Shown here one piece after another: positions 1 to 8,040 of a DNA stretch of 14,819 nt (positions within the stretch are counted from its first letter, which is position 1; the number at the start of each line of letters is the position of its first letter). The stretch is from Lysobacteraceae bacterium (GTDB taxonomy: Bacteria; Pseudomonadota; Gammaproteobacteria; DSM-19610), in NCBI GenBank assembly GCA_020201295.1, contig JAIVHA010000008.1:1-14819 (forward strand). Direction: 5' to 3'. The notes under the pieces were generated by a model. It did not search any database. It had not been told where the DNA came from and worked only from the letters and a program-made list of their open reading frames with translations. The translations under genes were made by a program, and so were the position numbers.

Positions 1-1015
1 CACCACGCCCACGGGTTCCGAGCGGGTACGGGCCCTGTTCGGCGACAGCGTGGAGCATGTCTACCTGCCCTATGATCTGCCGGGCGCCGCGCGGCGTTTC
101 CTGGCCACCTTCAAGCCGTCCGTCGCCCTCATCATGGAAACCGAGCTATGGCCCAATCTGTTCCGGGCCTGCCGGCGGCGCGACATTCCCCTGCTGTTGC
201 TGAATGCCCGCCTGTCGGAACGTTCCCTGCGTGGCTACCAGCGGGTGGCGGCACTGAGCCGTTCCACCCTGGCGGACATCAGCCGGCTGGCGGCCCAGGG
301 CGAGGCGGACGCACGTCGCTTCCTGGCCCTGGGTGCGGCGCCGGAACGCGTGCGTGTGTGTGGCAATATCAAGTTCGATCTTCATTTCCCTGCCAGTCTG
401 CGCGAACAGGCGGCGGTGCTGCGCCGGGATTTCGGCGTGGAACGGCCGGTATGGATCGCGGCCAGTACCCATGAGGGCGAAGACGAGCAGGTGCTGGCAT
501 CCTTCCGCCAGGTGCGTGCCGTCCACGCCGATGCCCTGCTGGTGCTGGTGCCCCGCCACCCGGAACGTTTCGCCAGTGTGGCCGCCCTGTGCCGTCGCGA
601 AGGCTTTGCGCTGGTGCCGCGCAGCGCGGGGCGACCCTGCGGTCCGGCTACCGATGTGTTTCTGGGCGACAGCATGGGAGAGCTGCCCTTGCTGATGGCG
701 GCCTGCGACCTGGTATTCATGGGCGGCAGCCTGGTCCCCACCGGCGGTCACAATATGCTGGAGCCGGCGGCCCTGGGCCTGCCCGTGGTGTTCGGGCCCC
801 ATGTGTTCAATTTCGAGGAGGTCAGCGCGCGCCTGCTGGAGGCCGACGCGGCGCGCCAGGTGCGCGATGCCGATGAACTGGCCGCGGTGGTGTGCGACTG
901 GCTGGCCGATGCCAATGCCCGCCACGAGACCGGCGAGCGCGGGCGGGTGTTCGTGGAGCAGAACCGGGGGGCGCGGGAGTGCCTGCTGGAGGTGATCGAA
1001 CCCTGCCTGCGGTAG
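1..1015 (+). CDS. waaA: 3-deoxy-D-manno-octulosonic acid (Kdo) transferase, 5'-partial
   Basis: This enzyme transfers Kdo from CMP-Kdo to lipid IVA at the inner membrane, an essential step of lipopolysaccharide core assembly. The frame is open from base 2 and gives 337 residues ending at TAG 1013-1015. WaaA proteins are usually about 420-430 residues, so roughly 85-90 N-terminal residues, including the membrane anchor, lie outside the window. Family landmarks appear in order: TPTGSERV at the edge, ETELWPNL, NARLSERS, the second GT-B domain beginning at WIAASTHEGED, PRHPERF, and the nucleotide-sugar binding stretch GDSMGELPLL followed by GGSLVPTGGHNMLEPA. A GTG at 50 is internal to the conserved region and is not the real start. 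The gene converges on the hemerythrin-like gene, with a long perfect inverted repeat between them. Confidence 0.97.
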   Translation, partial: TTPTGSERVRALFGDSVEHVYLPYDLPGAARRFLATFKPSVALIMETELWPNLFRACRRRDIPLLLLNARLSERSLRGYQRVAALSRSTLADISRLAAQGEADARRFLALGAAPERVRVCGNIKFDLHFPASLREQAAVLRRDFGVERPVWIAASTHEGEDEQVLASFRQVRAVHADALLVLVPRHPERFASVAALCRREGFALVPRSAGRPCGPATDVFLGDSMGELPLLMAACDLVFMGGSLVPTGGHNMLEPAALGLPVVFGPHVFNFEEVSARLLEADAARQVRDADELAAVVCDWLADANARHETGERGRVFVEQNRGARECLLEVIEPCLR

Positions 1016-1054
1016 TGGTTGATGGATGGGTTGCACGACCTGTCCCCAACAACC

Positions 1055-1125
1055 CCCTTGTAGGAGCGGCGCAAGCCGCGATCAGCACGCCGGCAGCATC
1101 GCGGCTTGCGCCGCTCCTACAAGGG
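1055..1125. repeat. REP-type element: perfect 28-bp inverted repeat (GTAGGAGCGGC family)
   Basis: The arms at 1055-1082 and 1098-1125 are perfect reverse complements around a 15-nt loop. Each arm also contains a small hairpin, GCGGC-GCAA-GCCGC. The element lies between the convergent waaA and hemerythrin-like genes and, as RNA, could end transcription from both sides, although no T-tract follows. Related arms occur at 1701-1724 and 1739-1762. This structure is typical of REP/BIME elements mobilised by RAYT transposases; no such transposase gene is present in this window. Confidence 0.9.
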
Positions 1126-1145
1126 TGGAAGGAGGTTGCGGCAGG

Positions 1146-1664
1146 CTATCCGTCCCGTCGCCGTTTCTCCATGGCACGCCCGATCTCTTGCAGCTGGCGG
1201 CTGTTCAGGCTGTGCTGCACCTGGGGCAGGAATTCGCGATTTTCCTTTTCCACATGGGCGCGGGTGAGTTGACAGAATTCCGCGGCCCGGGCGGCGAAAT
1301 CCGCGTTACCCTCGATGTCCTGCACGCGGCGCAGGGCGGGTGCCAGTTCATCCCACAGTGTTTCGAGCCGCTCATGGTCCTTGCGCAGGGCGAAGGCCAG
1401 GTCGGCGATCTTCATGCTCTGGCGCGCCAGCAGGGGGAACAGGTCCTGCTCCTCGTCCTGGTGGTGATGGCGGGCGGCGGTGGTGAAGTAGCGGTAGACC
1501 CTGGCCGCCGCGCTGCTGGCCTCCATGTCCGGGCCCTTGTCGGCCACGTGGGCGACGAGGCGCTCCAGCAGGTCGCAGTGATCCAGCATGCGCTCATGGC
1601 AGGCGCGCAGTACGGCGACGGGATCGTCGAAGCCTGGCAGTTCCGGGATCAGCGGGGCGGTCAT
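1146..1664 (-). CDS. hemerythrin HHE-domain protein
   Basis: This is a 172-residue all-helical protein of the hemerythrin-like (HHE) cation-binding family. The family binds a non-heme di-iron centre and is linked to oxygen, nitric oxide or iron handling. Candidate iron ligands are spaced as expected for a four-helix bundle: H23 and H29 in the first helix, H66-H68 with D70/E71/E72 in HHHQDEEQDLFP, H97 in KDHERL, and H137 with E141 in HVEKENREFLP. No signal peptide or membrane segment is visible, so it is probably cytoplasmic. The ATG at 1664 is preceded by AGGGGA at a workable distance. It stands alone on the minus strand, flanked by REP-type elements on both sides. The family call is firm. 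The physiological role (O2 or NO sensing, iron storage, nitrosative-stress repair) cannot be read from sequence. Confidence 0.9.
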   Translation of the reverse strand: MTAPLIPELPGFDDPVAVLRACHERMLDHCDLLERLVAHVADKGPDMEASSAAARVYRYFTTAARHHHQDEEQDLFPLLARQSMKIADLAFALRKDHERLETLWDELAPALRRVQDIEGNADFAARAAEFCQLTRAHVEKENREFLPQVQHSLNSRQLQEIGRAMEKRRRDG

Positions 1665-1700
1665 GGGTCTGTCCCCTATTTGCTTCTAATGCCAGATCAT

Positions 1701-1762
1701 TCGCGGCTTGCGCCGCTCCTACAATATCGCCGCGCCTCTTGTAGGAGCGACGCCAGTCGCGA
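1701..1762. repeat. REP-type element: imperfect inverted pair (GTAGGAGCGGC / GTAGGAGCGAC)
   Basis: The left arm 1701-1724 is the reverse complement of the 1055-1082 family. The right arm 1739-1762 matches it at 21 of 24 positions. Two of the three differences are paired: GCGGC/GCCGC in one arm becomes GCGAC/GTCGC in the other, so the small hairpin is kept. The pair lies between the hemerythrin-like and isochorismatase-family genes, just past the latter's stop. Confidence 0.85.
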
Positions 1763-1791
1763 TGAGGAAAAGGGTATCCGGCTACTTTTCC

Positions 1792-2361
1792 CTAGGGTTT
1801 CAGCAGGGCGGATACCGCCTTGAAAGATTCATGTCGGGCATCGCGCAGCCATTCGAACAGCACCGATTCGCTGTTGGTGACGGTCACCCCTGCCTGACGC
1901 AGCCGTGCCAGGGCATTGGCCTTGTGCCCGGGATGGCGGGAGCAGGTGCCATCCTCCACCACGAACACCTGGCGGCCACGGGCCTGCAGGTCGAGGGCGG
2001 TCTGCAGGATGCAGACATGGGCCTCGATGCCGATCAGTACCACCTGGGGCCGATCGGTGGGCAGGGCCTGCACCAGGCCCTCGGCGCCACAGCAGGAAAA
2101 ACAGGTCTTTTCGAAGCCGCGGGCAGCAGTGGGTAAAAGGGCCTTCAGTTCCGGGACCGTGGCGCCCAGTCCCTTGGGGTACTGCTCCGTGGCCAACATC
2201 GGCACGTCCAGTTCGGCGGCGGCGCGCAGCAGGCGCTTGGTGGTGGCCAGTACCTGCACCCGCTCGTCGGCGCCCATGGCGGCCAGCAGTTTTTCCTGCA
2301 GGTCCACCATGAGGAGGAGGGAATGGTCGCGGTCGCAGAGAAGTGGCGTGGGGTGGGTCAT
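1792..2361 (-). CDS. isochorismatase-family cysteine hydrolase
   Basis: This 189-residue protein has the Rossmann-like fold of the isochorismatase/nicotinamidase superfamily. The expected catalytic triad is visible: D20 in LLMVDLQEK, K85 in RGFEKTCFSC, and the nucleophile C117 in GIEAHVCILQTA. The GIEAHVCI block and the following VEDGTCSRHPGHKANAL resemble the YcaC-like branch of unknown substrate rather than true isochorismatases. No targeting signal is seen. The ATG at 2361 has no strong ribosome binding site, but an AT-rich TATAAAT box lies on the minus strand at 2375-2381, only about 14 nt upstream, so a short leader or a weak start is possible. It is transcribed away from the tolC end and separated from it by two repeats. 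The substrate cannot be inferred. Confidence 0.92.
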   Translation of the reverse strand: MTHPTPLLCDRDHSLLLMVDLQEKLLAAMGADERVQVLATTKRLLRAAAELDVPMLATEQYPKGLGATVPELKALLPTAARGFEKTCFSCCGAEGLVQALPTDRPQVVLIGIEAHVCILQTALDLQARGRQVFVVEDGTCSRHPGHKANALARLRQAGVTVTNSESVLFEWLRDARHESFKAVSALLKP

Positions 2362-2413
2362 GGAGATTGGAAGTATTTATACAGGAGTAGACGTAAGGAA
2401 ACCCTGATTAATC

Positions 2414-2482
2414 CGTCATGCCGGCGCAGGCCGGCATCCATGCCACTGATCCCCCTGGATCCCGGCCTGCGCCGGGATGACG
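2414..2482. repeat. REP-type element: 27-bp inverted repeat (CCGGCGCAGGCCGG family)
   Basis: The arms 2414-2440 and 2456-2482 are reverse complements at 25 of 27 positions and begin and end with CGTCAT/ATGACG. Each arm is itself nearly palindromic. The only two differences between arms are a matched pair: TGCCGG...CCGGCA in one and TCCCGG...CCGGGA in the other. The element lies between tolC and the isochorismatase-family gene, both on the minus strand, so it sits downstream of tolC. Confidence 0.88.
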
Positions 2483-2503
2483 AAAAAAGAATTGACCTAT
2501 AGG

Positions 2504-2627
2504 TGAATGGCACTGACTTAAGCCGGAAGATGCCCGTCATTGCGAGGATGCCTTGACCCGAAGGGTAAGGTACACATGATGAAGCCCGAAGGGATTCTAT
2601 GGGCCAGAAGTGACGCGGCAATCTCCA
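2504..2627. repeat. 124-bp dispersed repeat, copy A (overlaps the 3' end of tolC)
   Basis: This segment is collinear, without gaps, with 12706-12829. I count two mismatches in 124 positions, at 2520 and 2529. From CGTCATTGCGAGG at 2535 to GCGGCAATCTCC at 2626, its ends match the ends of the shorter GTCATTGCGAG elements at 5141-5226 and 7414-7495, so it looks like a longer member of that family with a different middle. The middle contains hairpin-forming stretches such as ACCCGAAGGGT. Bases 2521-2625 are read as the last 35 codons of tolC. Confidence 0.9.
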
Positions 2628-3906
2628 GGTCCTCGGCCTCGAGGATGCCGGCGGCCTGCTTGAGGCGCAGGCCGTTGAGCAGGTAGGTGTAGCGCGCCTG
2701 GGCGCGGTCGCGTTCGGCGCGGAACAGTTCGCGCTGGGCGTTGAGCACGTCGACGGTGGTGCGGGTGCCCACTTCCAGCCCGGCGTCCTGGGCGCGCAGG
2801 GCGGTGCGGCTGGACTGCAGGGCCTGGTCCAGGGCCTGTACCTGACTGATGTCGGCGGTTACGCCCCGGAAGGCTTCGCGTACCTGGCGCTCGGCACTGC
2901 GGCGCACGCTTTCTACCTGCGCCTGGGCTTCCTGGAAACGCGCGCGCGCCTCGCGGGTGCGCGAGCTGGTGAGGCCGCCCGAGTAGATGGGGATGTTCAG
3001 TTCCAGGCCGACGCTGGTGTCCTCGCGTTCGATCTGCTGGATACCGCCGAAATTCAGGTCCTGGTTGCTGTAGGCCGCGGTCAGGTCCAGGGTGGGCAGG
3101 TGGCCGGCGCGCTGGATGCGTACTTCTTCCTGGCGGACTCCCAGCCCGGCCATGGCGGATACCAGGGCCAGGTTCTGTTCCAGGGCGGTGTCCACCCAGG
3201 CATCCGGGGCTTCCGGGTCCGGCCTCACCAGGGGCAGGTCGGTGCTCAGCACGGCGAGGGTGTGGGGCCGGCTGCCGGTCAGTTCGCGCAGGGCCTCGTA
3301 GGCATTGTCGAGCTGGGCCTGGGCCTCGATCTCGCGGCTGATGGCCAGGTCGTAGGCGGCCTGGGTCTCGTGTACGTCGGTGATCGCGGTCAACCCCACC
3401 TCGAAGCGCTGCTGGGCCTGGTCGAGCTGGCGGGTGATGGCATCCTTCTCTGCCTTGGCGAAGCGCAGGGTGTCGTGGGCCGCCAGGGTGGCGAAGTAGG
3501 CCTCCGACACGCGCAGCACCAGCCCCTGGGTGGCGGCGGCAAAGTCGGCCTCGGCCTGGGCAATGAGGTAGTCGGCCTGGTCCAACTGCAGCAGGCGATC
3601 GCGATGGAACAGGCTCTGGCGCAGTTCCAGGCCCCAGGTCTGGTTGGTGGAATAGCTGGCCTCGGCATCCTTCGGATCGAAGCGGTTGCGGCTGTAGTTG
3701 GCGCCCGCCCCGATGTTGGGCAGCAGCCCGCTACGCGCCTGGGGCCTGGCCTCCATACGCGCGCGCAGGTCGGCGGCGGCAGCCTGGTGGACGGGGTCTT
3801 GCTGGCGGGCCTGCTCGAAGATCTCCAGCAGGTCGGCCGCTTGCGGCGCCGAGCTGACAACGGCCAGGGCGCTGGCGAGCAGGAGGGCATGAAATCGTTT
3901 CATCAT
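2518..3906 (-). CDS. tolC: TolC-family outer membrane efflux/secretion channel with repeat-derived C-terminus
   Basis: TolC proteins form trimeric outer membrane channels that join inner membrane pumps and periplasmic adaptors for type I secretion and drug efflux. From ATG 3906 the protein has 462 residues. A signal peptide is clear (MKRF, then a hydrophobic run, with likely cleavage after APQA near residue 23). The mature part begins ADLLEIFEQARQQDP, a typical TolC start. Two long heptad-rich repeats follow, with landmarks such as YSRNRF, VGLELNIPIYSGG and RTTVDVLNAQRELF. The usual family end is near YTYLLNGLRLKQAAGIL; after that, residues 428-462 are encoded by the 124-bp repeat. A TTG at 3918 could extend the N-terminus, but the hydrophobic signal argues for the ATG at 3906 or 3903. 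The start lies 8 nt after the rhodanese stop, suggesting co-transcription with the upstream genes. Confidence 0.93.
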   Translation of the reverse strand: MMKRFHALLLASALAVVSSAPQAADLLEIFEQARQQDPVHQAAAADLRARMEARPQARSGLLPNIGAGANYSRNRFDPKDAEASYSTNQTWGLELRQSLFHRDRLLQLDQADYLIAQAEADFAAATQGLVLRVSEAYFATLAAHDTLRFAKAEKDAITRQLDQAQQRFEVGLTAITDVHETQAAYDLAISREIEAQAQLDNAYEALRELTGSRPHTLAVLSTDLPLVRPDPEAPDAWVDTALEQNLALVSAMAGLGVRQEEVRIQRAGHLPTLDLTAAYSNQDLNFGGIQQIEREDTSVGLELNIPIYSGGLTSSRTREARARFQEAQAQVESVRRSAERQVREAFRGVTADISQVQALDQALQSSRTALRAQDAGLEVGTRTTVDVLNAQRELFRAERDRAQARYTYLLNGLRLKQAAGILEAEDLEIAASLLAHRIPSGFIMCTLPFGSRHPRNDGHLPA

Positions 3907-3914
3907 CAATGTAC

Positions 3915-4235
3915 TCAATAGGTCGGCATGTGAGGATCGACCTCGCGGGCCCAGGCCGCGACGCCGCCGGAGAGGTTGATCAAATTGGTGAAGCCCAGGT
4001 TCTCCAGGTACATGGCCACGTGACGGCTGCGGATGCCATGGTGGCAGATCACCACGGTCTCGCGGTCGAAGTCCAGTTCCTGGTGGGCGGTGGGGATCTG
4101 GCCCATGGGAATCAACCGGGAACCCTCGATGTGACAGTGCTGGAACTCCCAGGGTTCACGCACATCCAGTAAAAAGGGTTTTTCCGGCGTCTGCTCCAGG
4201 TAGGCCTGCAGTTCGCGCGCGGTCATGTGGCGCAT
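3915..4235 (-). CDS. single-domain rhodanese-like sulfurtransferase
   Basis: This is a 106-residue stand-alone rhodanese domain. FLLDVREPWEF (about residues 21-31) is the characteristic CH2A-like motif. The active-site loop is C64-H-H-G-I-R-S, with the persulfide-carrying cysteine at position 64, and SGGVAAW near the C-terminus completes the signature. No signal peptide or membrane segment is seen, unlike GlpE/PspE variants with leaders. The ATG at 4235 has a good GGAGG on the minus strand 8 nt upstream. The gene lies between the PIMT-like methyltransferase and tolC, 8 nt before the tolC ATG. It probably carries sulfane sulfur in the cytoplasm. Its acceptor is unknown, and its link to the tolC neighbourhood is positional only. 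Confidence 0.92.
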   Translation of the reverse strand: MRHMTARELQAYLEQTPEKPFLLDVREPWEFQHCHIEGSRLIPMGQIPTAHQELDFDRETVVICHHGIRSRHVAMYLENLGFTNLINLSGGVAAWAREVDPHMPTY

Positions 4236-4428
4236 TCAGGCGACCTCCAGGACACTAGGGCCTGTTAACCCGATCATTGCAAAGTCTCTCCTACAGGCGC
4301 ATCCCTGGATCTCACCGCCCGTGCGGTCCGGCATTTCGATCCACAATAGCCCCTCATCCTGCCGGTATAGGGATAACGAAAACACGTGGACAGGTTTTTT
4401 CTGTGTGCCTCCGTGGCGATCAAGGCTG
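4236..4428. other. non-coding spacer between the PIMT-like and rhodanese genes
   Basis: No gene is seen in this 193-bp spacer. The part at 4266-4294 resembles the last bases of the window (14791-14819): TAACCCGATCATTGCAAAG against CAACCCAATCATTGCAAAA, followed by CTCCT, which suggests a degenerate REP-type remnant ending in CTCCTAC. The part near 4400-4417 (CTGTGTGCCTCCGTGGCGAT) has the look of another dispersed intergenic repeat, but there is no second copy here to prove it. The spacer may split the minus-strand cluster into two transcripts. Confidence 0.4.
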
Positions 4429-5091
4429 CTAGAGAACAAAGGCGCTCGGGGCGCCGACGTTAACCAGGGGCGGCAGCGAGGTCTCGAACAGGCTTTCGGT
4501 GTGCCATTCCCGTTCCGATACCCGGGTGATGAGCATCGCTTCCATGATGGGCGGTGCGCCCACCACGACGAACAGCCGGCCGCCGATGTTGAGGCTTTCG
4601 TGGAAACCTTCGTGCAGCACCGGCAGGGAACCGGTGACGGCGATGACATCGAAGCGCTGGCGGCTGTCCCAGCCGCGGGCGGCATCCTGTACCGCCAGTG
4701 TGACCCCCGGGATACCCTGGGCGGCGAGTTTTTCCCGCGCCTGCTCGATGAAATCGGCATGGAGGTCCACGCTGGTGACGGGGCCGCCGAGGCGGGCCAG
4801 GCAGGCGGTCACATAGCCGCTGCCGGTGCCGATCTCGAGGATGCCGTCGCCGGGTTCGATGGCCAGGGCCTGCAGCATGCGGCCCTCGACCCGGGGCGCC
4901 ATCATGTATTCGTTGTGCCCGATGGGCAGGCTGACATCGGAGAAGGCCAGGGCACGGTGGGCCGCCGGTACGAAGGCCTCGCGCGGCGTGTCCTTCAACA
5001 CCTCCAGCACCCGGGAGTCGAGCACGTCCCAGGGGCGGATCTGCTGCTCGATCATGTTGAAACGGGCCTGTTCGATGTTGAGCGGGTTCAT
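4429..5091 (-). CDS. protein-L-isoaspartate O-methyltransferase-like protein (PIMT family, divergent active site)
   Basis: This 220-residue protein belongs to the PIMT family. True members methylate L-isoaspartyl residues with S-adenosylmethionine to start repair of aged proteins. The N-terminal helix (ARFNMIEQQIRPWDVLDSRVLEVL), PREAFVP at 36-42, PIG at 56-58 and SAM motif I (ILEIGTGSGYV, 84-94) match the family. The substrate-binding loop that reads G-QTIS-P in classical enzymes is here HNEYMMAP, so the conserved serine is replaced by methionine (about M64). The C-terminal half is also divergent (VIAVTGSLPVLHEGF instead of the usual VTAA). It may be a PIMT-like paralogue with another target, so no gene symbol is given. 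The ATG at 5091 has GAGG 6 nt upstream. A 193-bp gap separates it from the rhodanese gene. Confidence 0.88.
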   Translation of the reverse strand: MNPLNIEQARFNMIEQQIRPWDVLDSRVLEVLKDTPREAFVPAAHRALAFSDVSLPIGHNEYMMAPRVEGRMLQALAIEPGDGILEIGTGSGYVTACLARLGGPVTSVDLHADFIEQAREKLAAQGIPGVTLAVQDAARGWDSRQRFDVIAVTGSLPVLHEGFHESLNIGGRLFVVVGAPPIMEAMLITRVSEREWHTESLFETSLPPLVNVGAPSAFVL

Positions 5092-5140
5092 GGTGCCTCG
5101 TTTTTTGTTGGATCCGGTTCTGCAGTGGTGATCACGCTAT

Positions 5141-5226
5141 CGTCATTGCGAGGCGCGCAGCGCCGCGGCAATCTGCCAGTGGTGGATCGCGCATTGTGAG
5201 ATTGCCGCGCTTCGCTCGCAATGACG
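5141..5226. repeat. REP-type element of the GTCATTGCGAG family, imperfect
   Basis: The left arm begins CGTCATTGCGAGGCGCGCAG at 5141 and ends in GCGGCAATCT near 5174. The right arm is 5198-5226, beginning GAGATTGCCGCG and ending CGCAATGACG. The two are reverse complements at their outer and inner ends but differ in the middle. The same terminal sequences occur at 7414-7495 and, with a longer interior, at 2535-2626 and 12737-12828. The element lies between the divergent PIMT-like gene and thiC, upstream of the thiC promoter. Confidence 0.85.
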
Positions 5227-5336
5227 GGTTGCCCGAATAGCCAGAGATGCTCTAGGGTACGGACTTTGCCGAAGCCAGGCAAGTGCCCTATTTTCCCTTG
5301 AATCAACATCTTCCGATAAATGTCGGGGTTTTTCGC

Positions 5337-5364
5337 CTTGCAAATCCCCGGACCATGCTATACC
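5337..5364 (+). promoter_or_regulatory. putative sigma70 promoter for thiC
   Basis: A TTGCAA box at 5338-5343 is followed by an extended -10, TGCTATACC (hexamer 5359-5364), with 15-16 nt between them. The predicted start near 5371 falls directly before the TPP riboswitch, as expected for a leader that begins with the aptamer. The spacing is slightly short, so this remains a prediction. Confidence 0.5.
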
Positions 5365-5374
5365 TTCACGGCAT

Positions 5375-5459
5375 CGGCTAGGGGTGCCTTCCGTTCCATC
5401 CGGCAGGCTGAGAAAACACCCTTTGAACCTGATCCGGGTCATTCCGGCGCAGGGAAGCT
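5375..5459 (+). promoter_or_regulatory. TPP riboswitch (THI element)
   Basis: The conserved aptamer blocks are present in order: AGGGGTGCC at 5380-5388, GGCTGAGA at 5406-5413, ACCCTTTGAACCTGATCCGG across 5418-5437, GGTCATTCCGGCG and AGGGAAG. Thiamine pyrophosphate binding normally lowers expression of the downstream gene by blocking translation initiation or ending transcription. About 60 nt lie between the aptamer and the thiC ATG at 5522. I see no obvious T-run terminator there, so control of translation is more likely. Confidence 0.96.
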
Positions 5460-5521
5460 CCTCTCCATCTGCCTTCCCCGCGCCCGCCCTGTCATCCACC
5501 GCACCCCGAGGGAGCGAGGCT

Positions 5522-7411
<1,890 letters not shown>

Positions 7412-7413
7412 GC

Positions 7414-7495
7414 CGTCATTGCGAGCGCAGCGAAGCAATCTCCCGCTACGGCAGGTTGCTGAGTTGGAGATTGCTTCGCTGCGCTCGCAATGACG
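7414..7495. repeat. REP-type element: perfect 30-bp inverted repeat (GTCATTGCGAG family), possible thiC terminator
   Basis: The arms 7414-7443 and 7466-7495 are perfect reverse complements around a 22-nt loop, starting 3 nt after the thiC stop. The outer ends read CGTCATTGCGAGCG and the inner ends GCAATCTCC, shared with the element at 5141-5226 and the longer copies at 2535-2626 and 12737-12828. As RNA it would form a very stable hairpin that could end or protect the thiC transcript, though no T-run follows. Confidence 0.92.
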
Positions 7496-7501
7496 TCAAT
7501 G

Positions 7502-7748
7502 GCGTCAGACTCACTGCTGTCCCACAAACTCTGTTCTGTAGCCGCGCAAGCCCCTGTATGGCGGCGCATTGCGGACAATGAAACGTCTTGTGGACCTGAC
7601 ACAGGTAAACGCGGCGTCCCTTCTCCCCGCGGGAGAAGGACAGGATGAGGGGGTAAATGGAATCAGGATATTATACCGTTTTGAGCCCCTCACCCCAGCC
7701 CTCTCCCGGAGGGAGAGGGAGTTTGTGGGACAGTAATGCGCCAGACTC
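7502..7748. repeat. composite nested inverted repeats, non-coding
   Basis: Outer arms at 7502-7531 and 7719-7748 match as reverse complements at 24 of 30 positions, including a 15-bp exact core CTGTCCCACAAACTC (7517-7531 against 7719-7733). Inside lies a second, unrelated inverted pair: 7618-7653 (CCCTTCTCCCCGCGGGAGAA and on) against 7685-7719 (GCCCCTCACCCCAGCCCTCT and on), each arm with its own CTCCC...GGGAG hairpin. The inner pair resembles a widespread CCCTCTCCC/GGGTGAGGG family of intergenic repeats. I see no gene, and together with the element at 7414-7495 this fills the gap between thiC and the next gene. Confidence 0.75.
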
Positions 7749-7864
7749 GATTGATCGAATGACAAACCGCTACCACGGTGCCTGTCACCGGAACAATCCA
7801 GTATCGGGTACAGGGAAGTGCGTCGATGGCGCGACAGCCGAGTTTCTGCCCGCCAGGGTATCCG

Positions 7865-8011
7865 CTACACGCGCCTGCCTTGAATGACGCGTATCAGTAT
7901 CACCACGATGGCGATGACCAGGAGGATATGGATCAATCCACCCATGGTGTAGGAGGAAACCAGGCCAAGCAGCCATAGTACGACCAGAACAACTACAATA
8001 GTTTCAAGCAT
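7865..8011 (-). CDS. small membrane protein, Lmo0937-like (48 aa)
   Basis: This 48-residue protein begins MLETIVVVLVVLWLLGLVSS and continues through YTMGGLIHIL and a second hydrophobic run to a short basic tail, VIQGRRV. Two membrane segments at about 4-19 and 25-41 make a hairpin. The pattern (MLxTI, a W-L-L-G core, then GGxIHILLVIA) fits the small Lmo0937-type family found in many bacteria, whose function is unknown. The ATG at 8009-8011 has AGGAG on the minus strand with 7-nt spacing, and the whole 147-nt frame is free of stops. It starts 29 nt after the 70-aa gene ends, so the two are probably co-transcribed. The family call rests on the pattern alone. Confidence 0.85.
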   Translation of the reverse strand: MLETIVVVLVVLWLLGLVSSYTMGGLIHILLVIAIVVILIRVIQGRRV

Positions 8012-8040
8012 GTTATTTCTCCTGTAGCGCTGACGGCCAC

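Noticed and set aside
1055..1762. Repeated GTAGGAG units considered as a CRISPR array
   Set aside because: There are only a few inverted copies with a gene between them and no regular spacing or spacers; they are REP-type palindromes.
3100..3921. A 273-codon open frame antisense to tolC
   Set aside because: The tolC frame has clear motifs and a signal peptide; the antisense product is a low-complexity GC-driven shadow.
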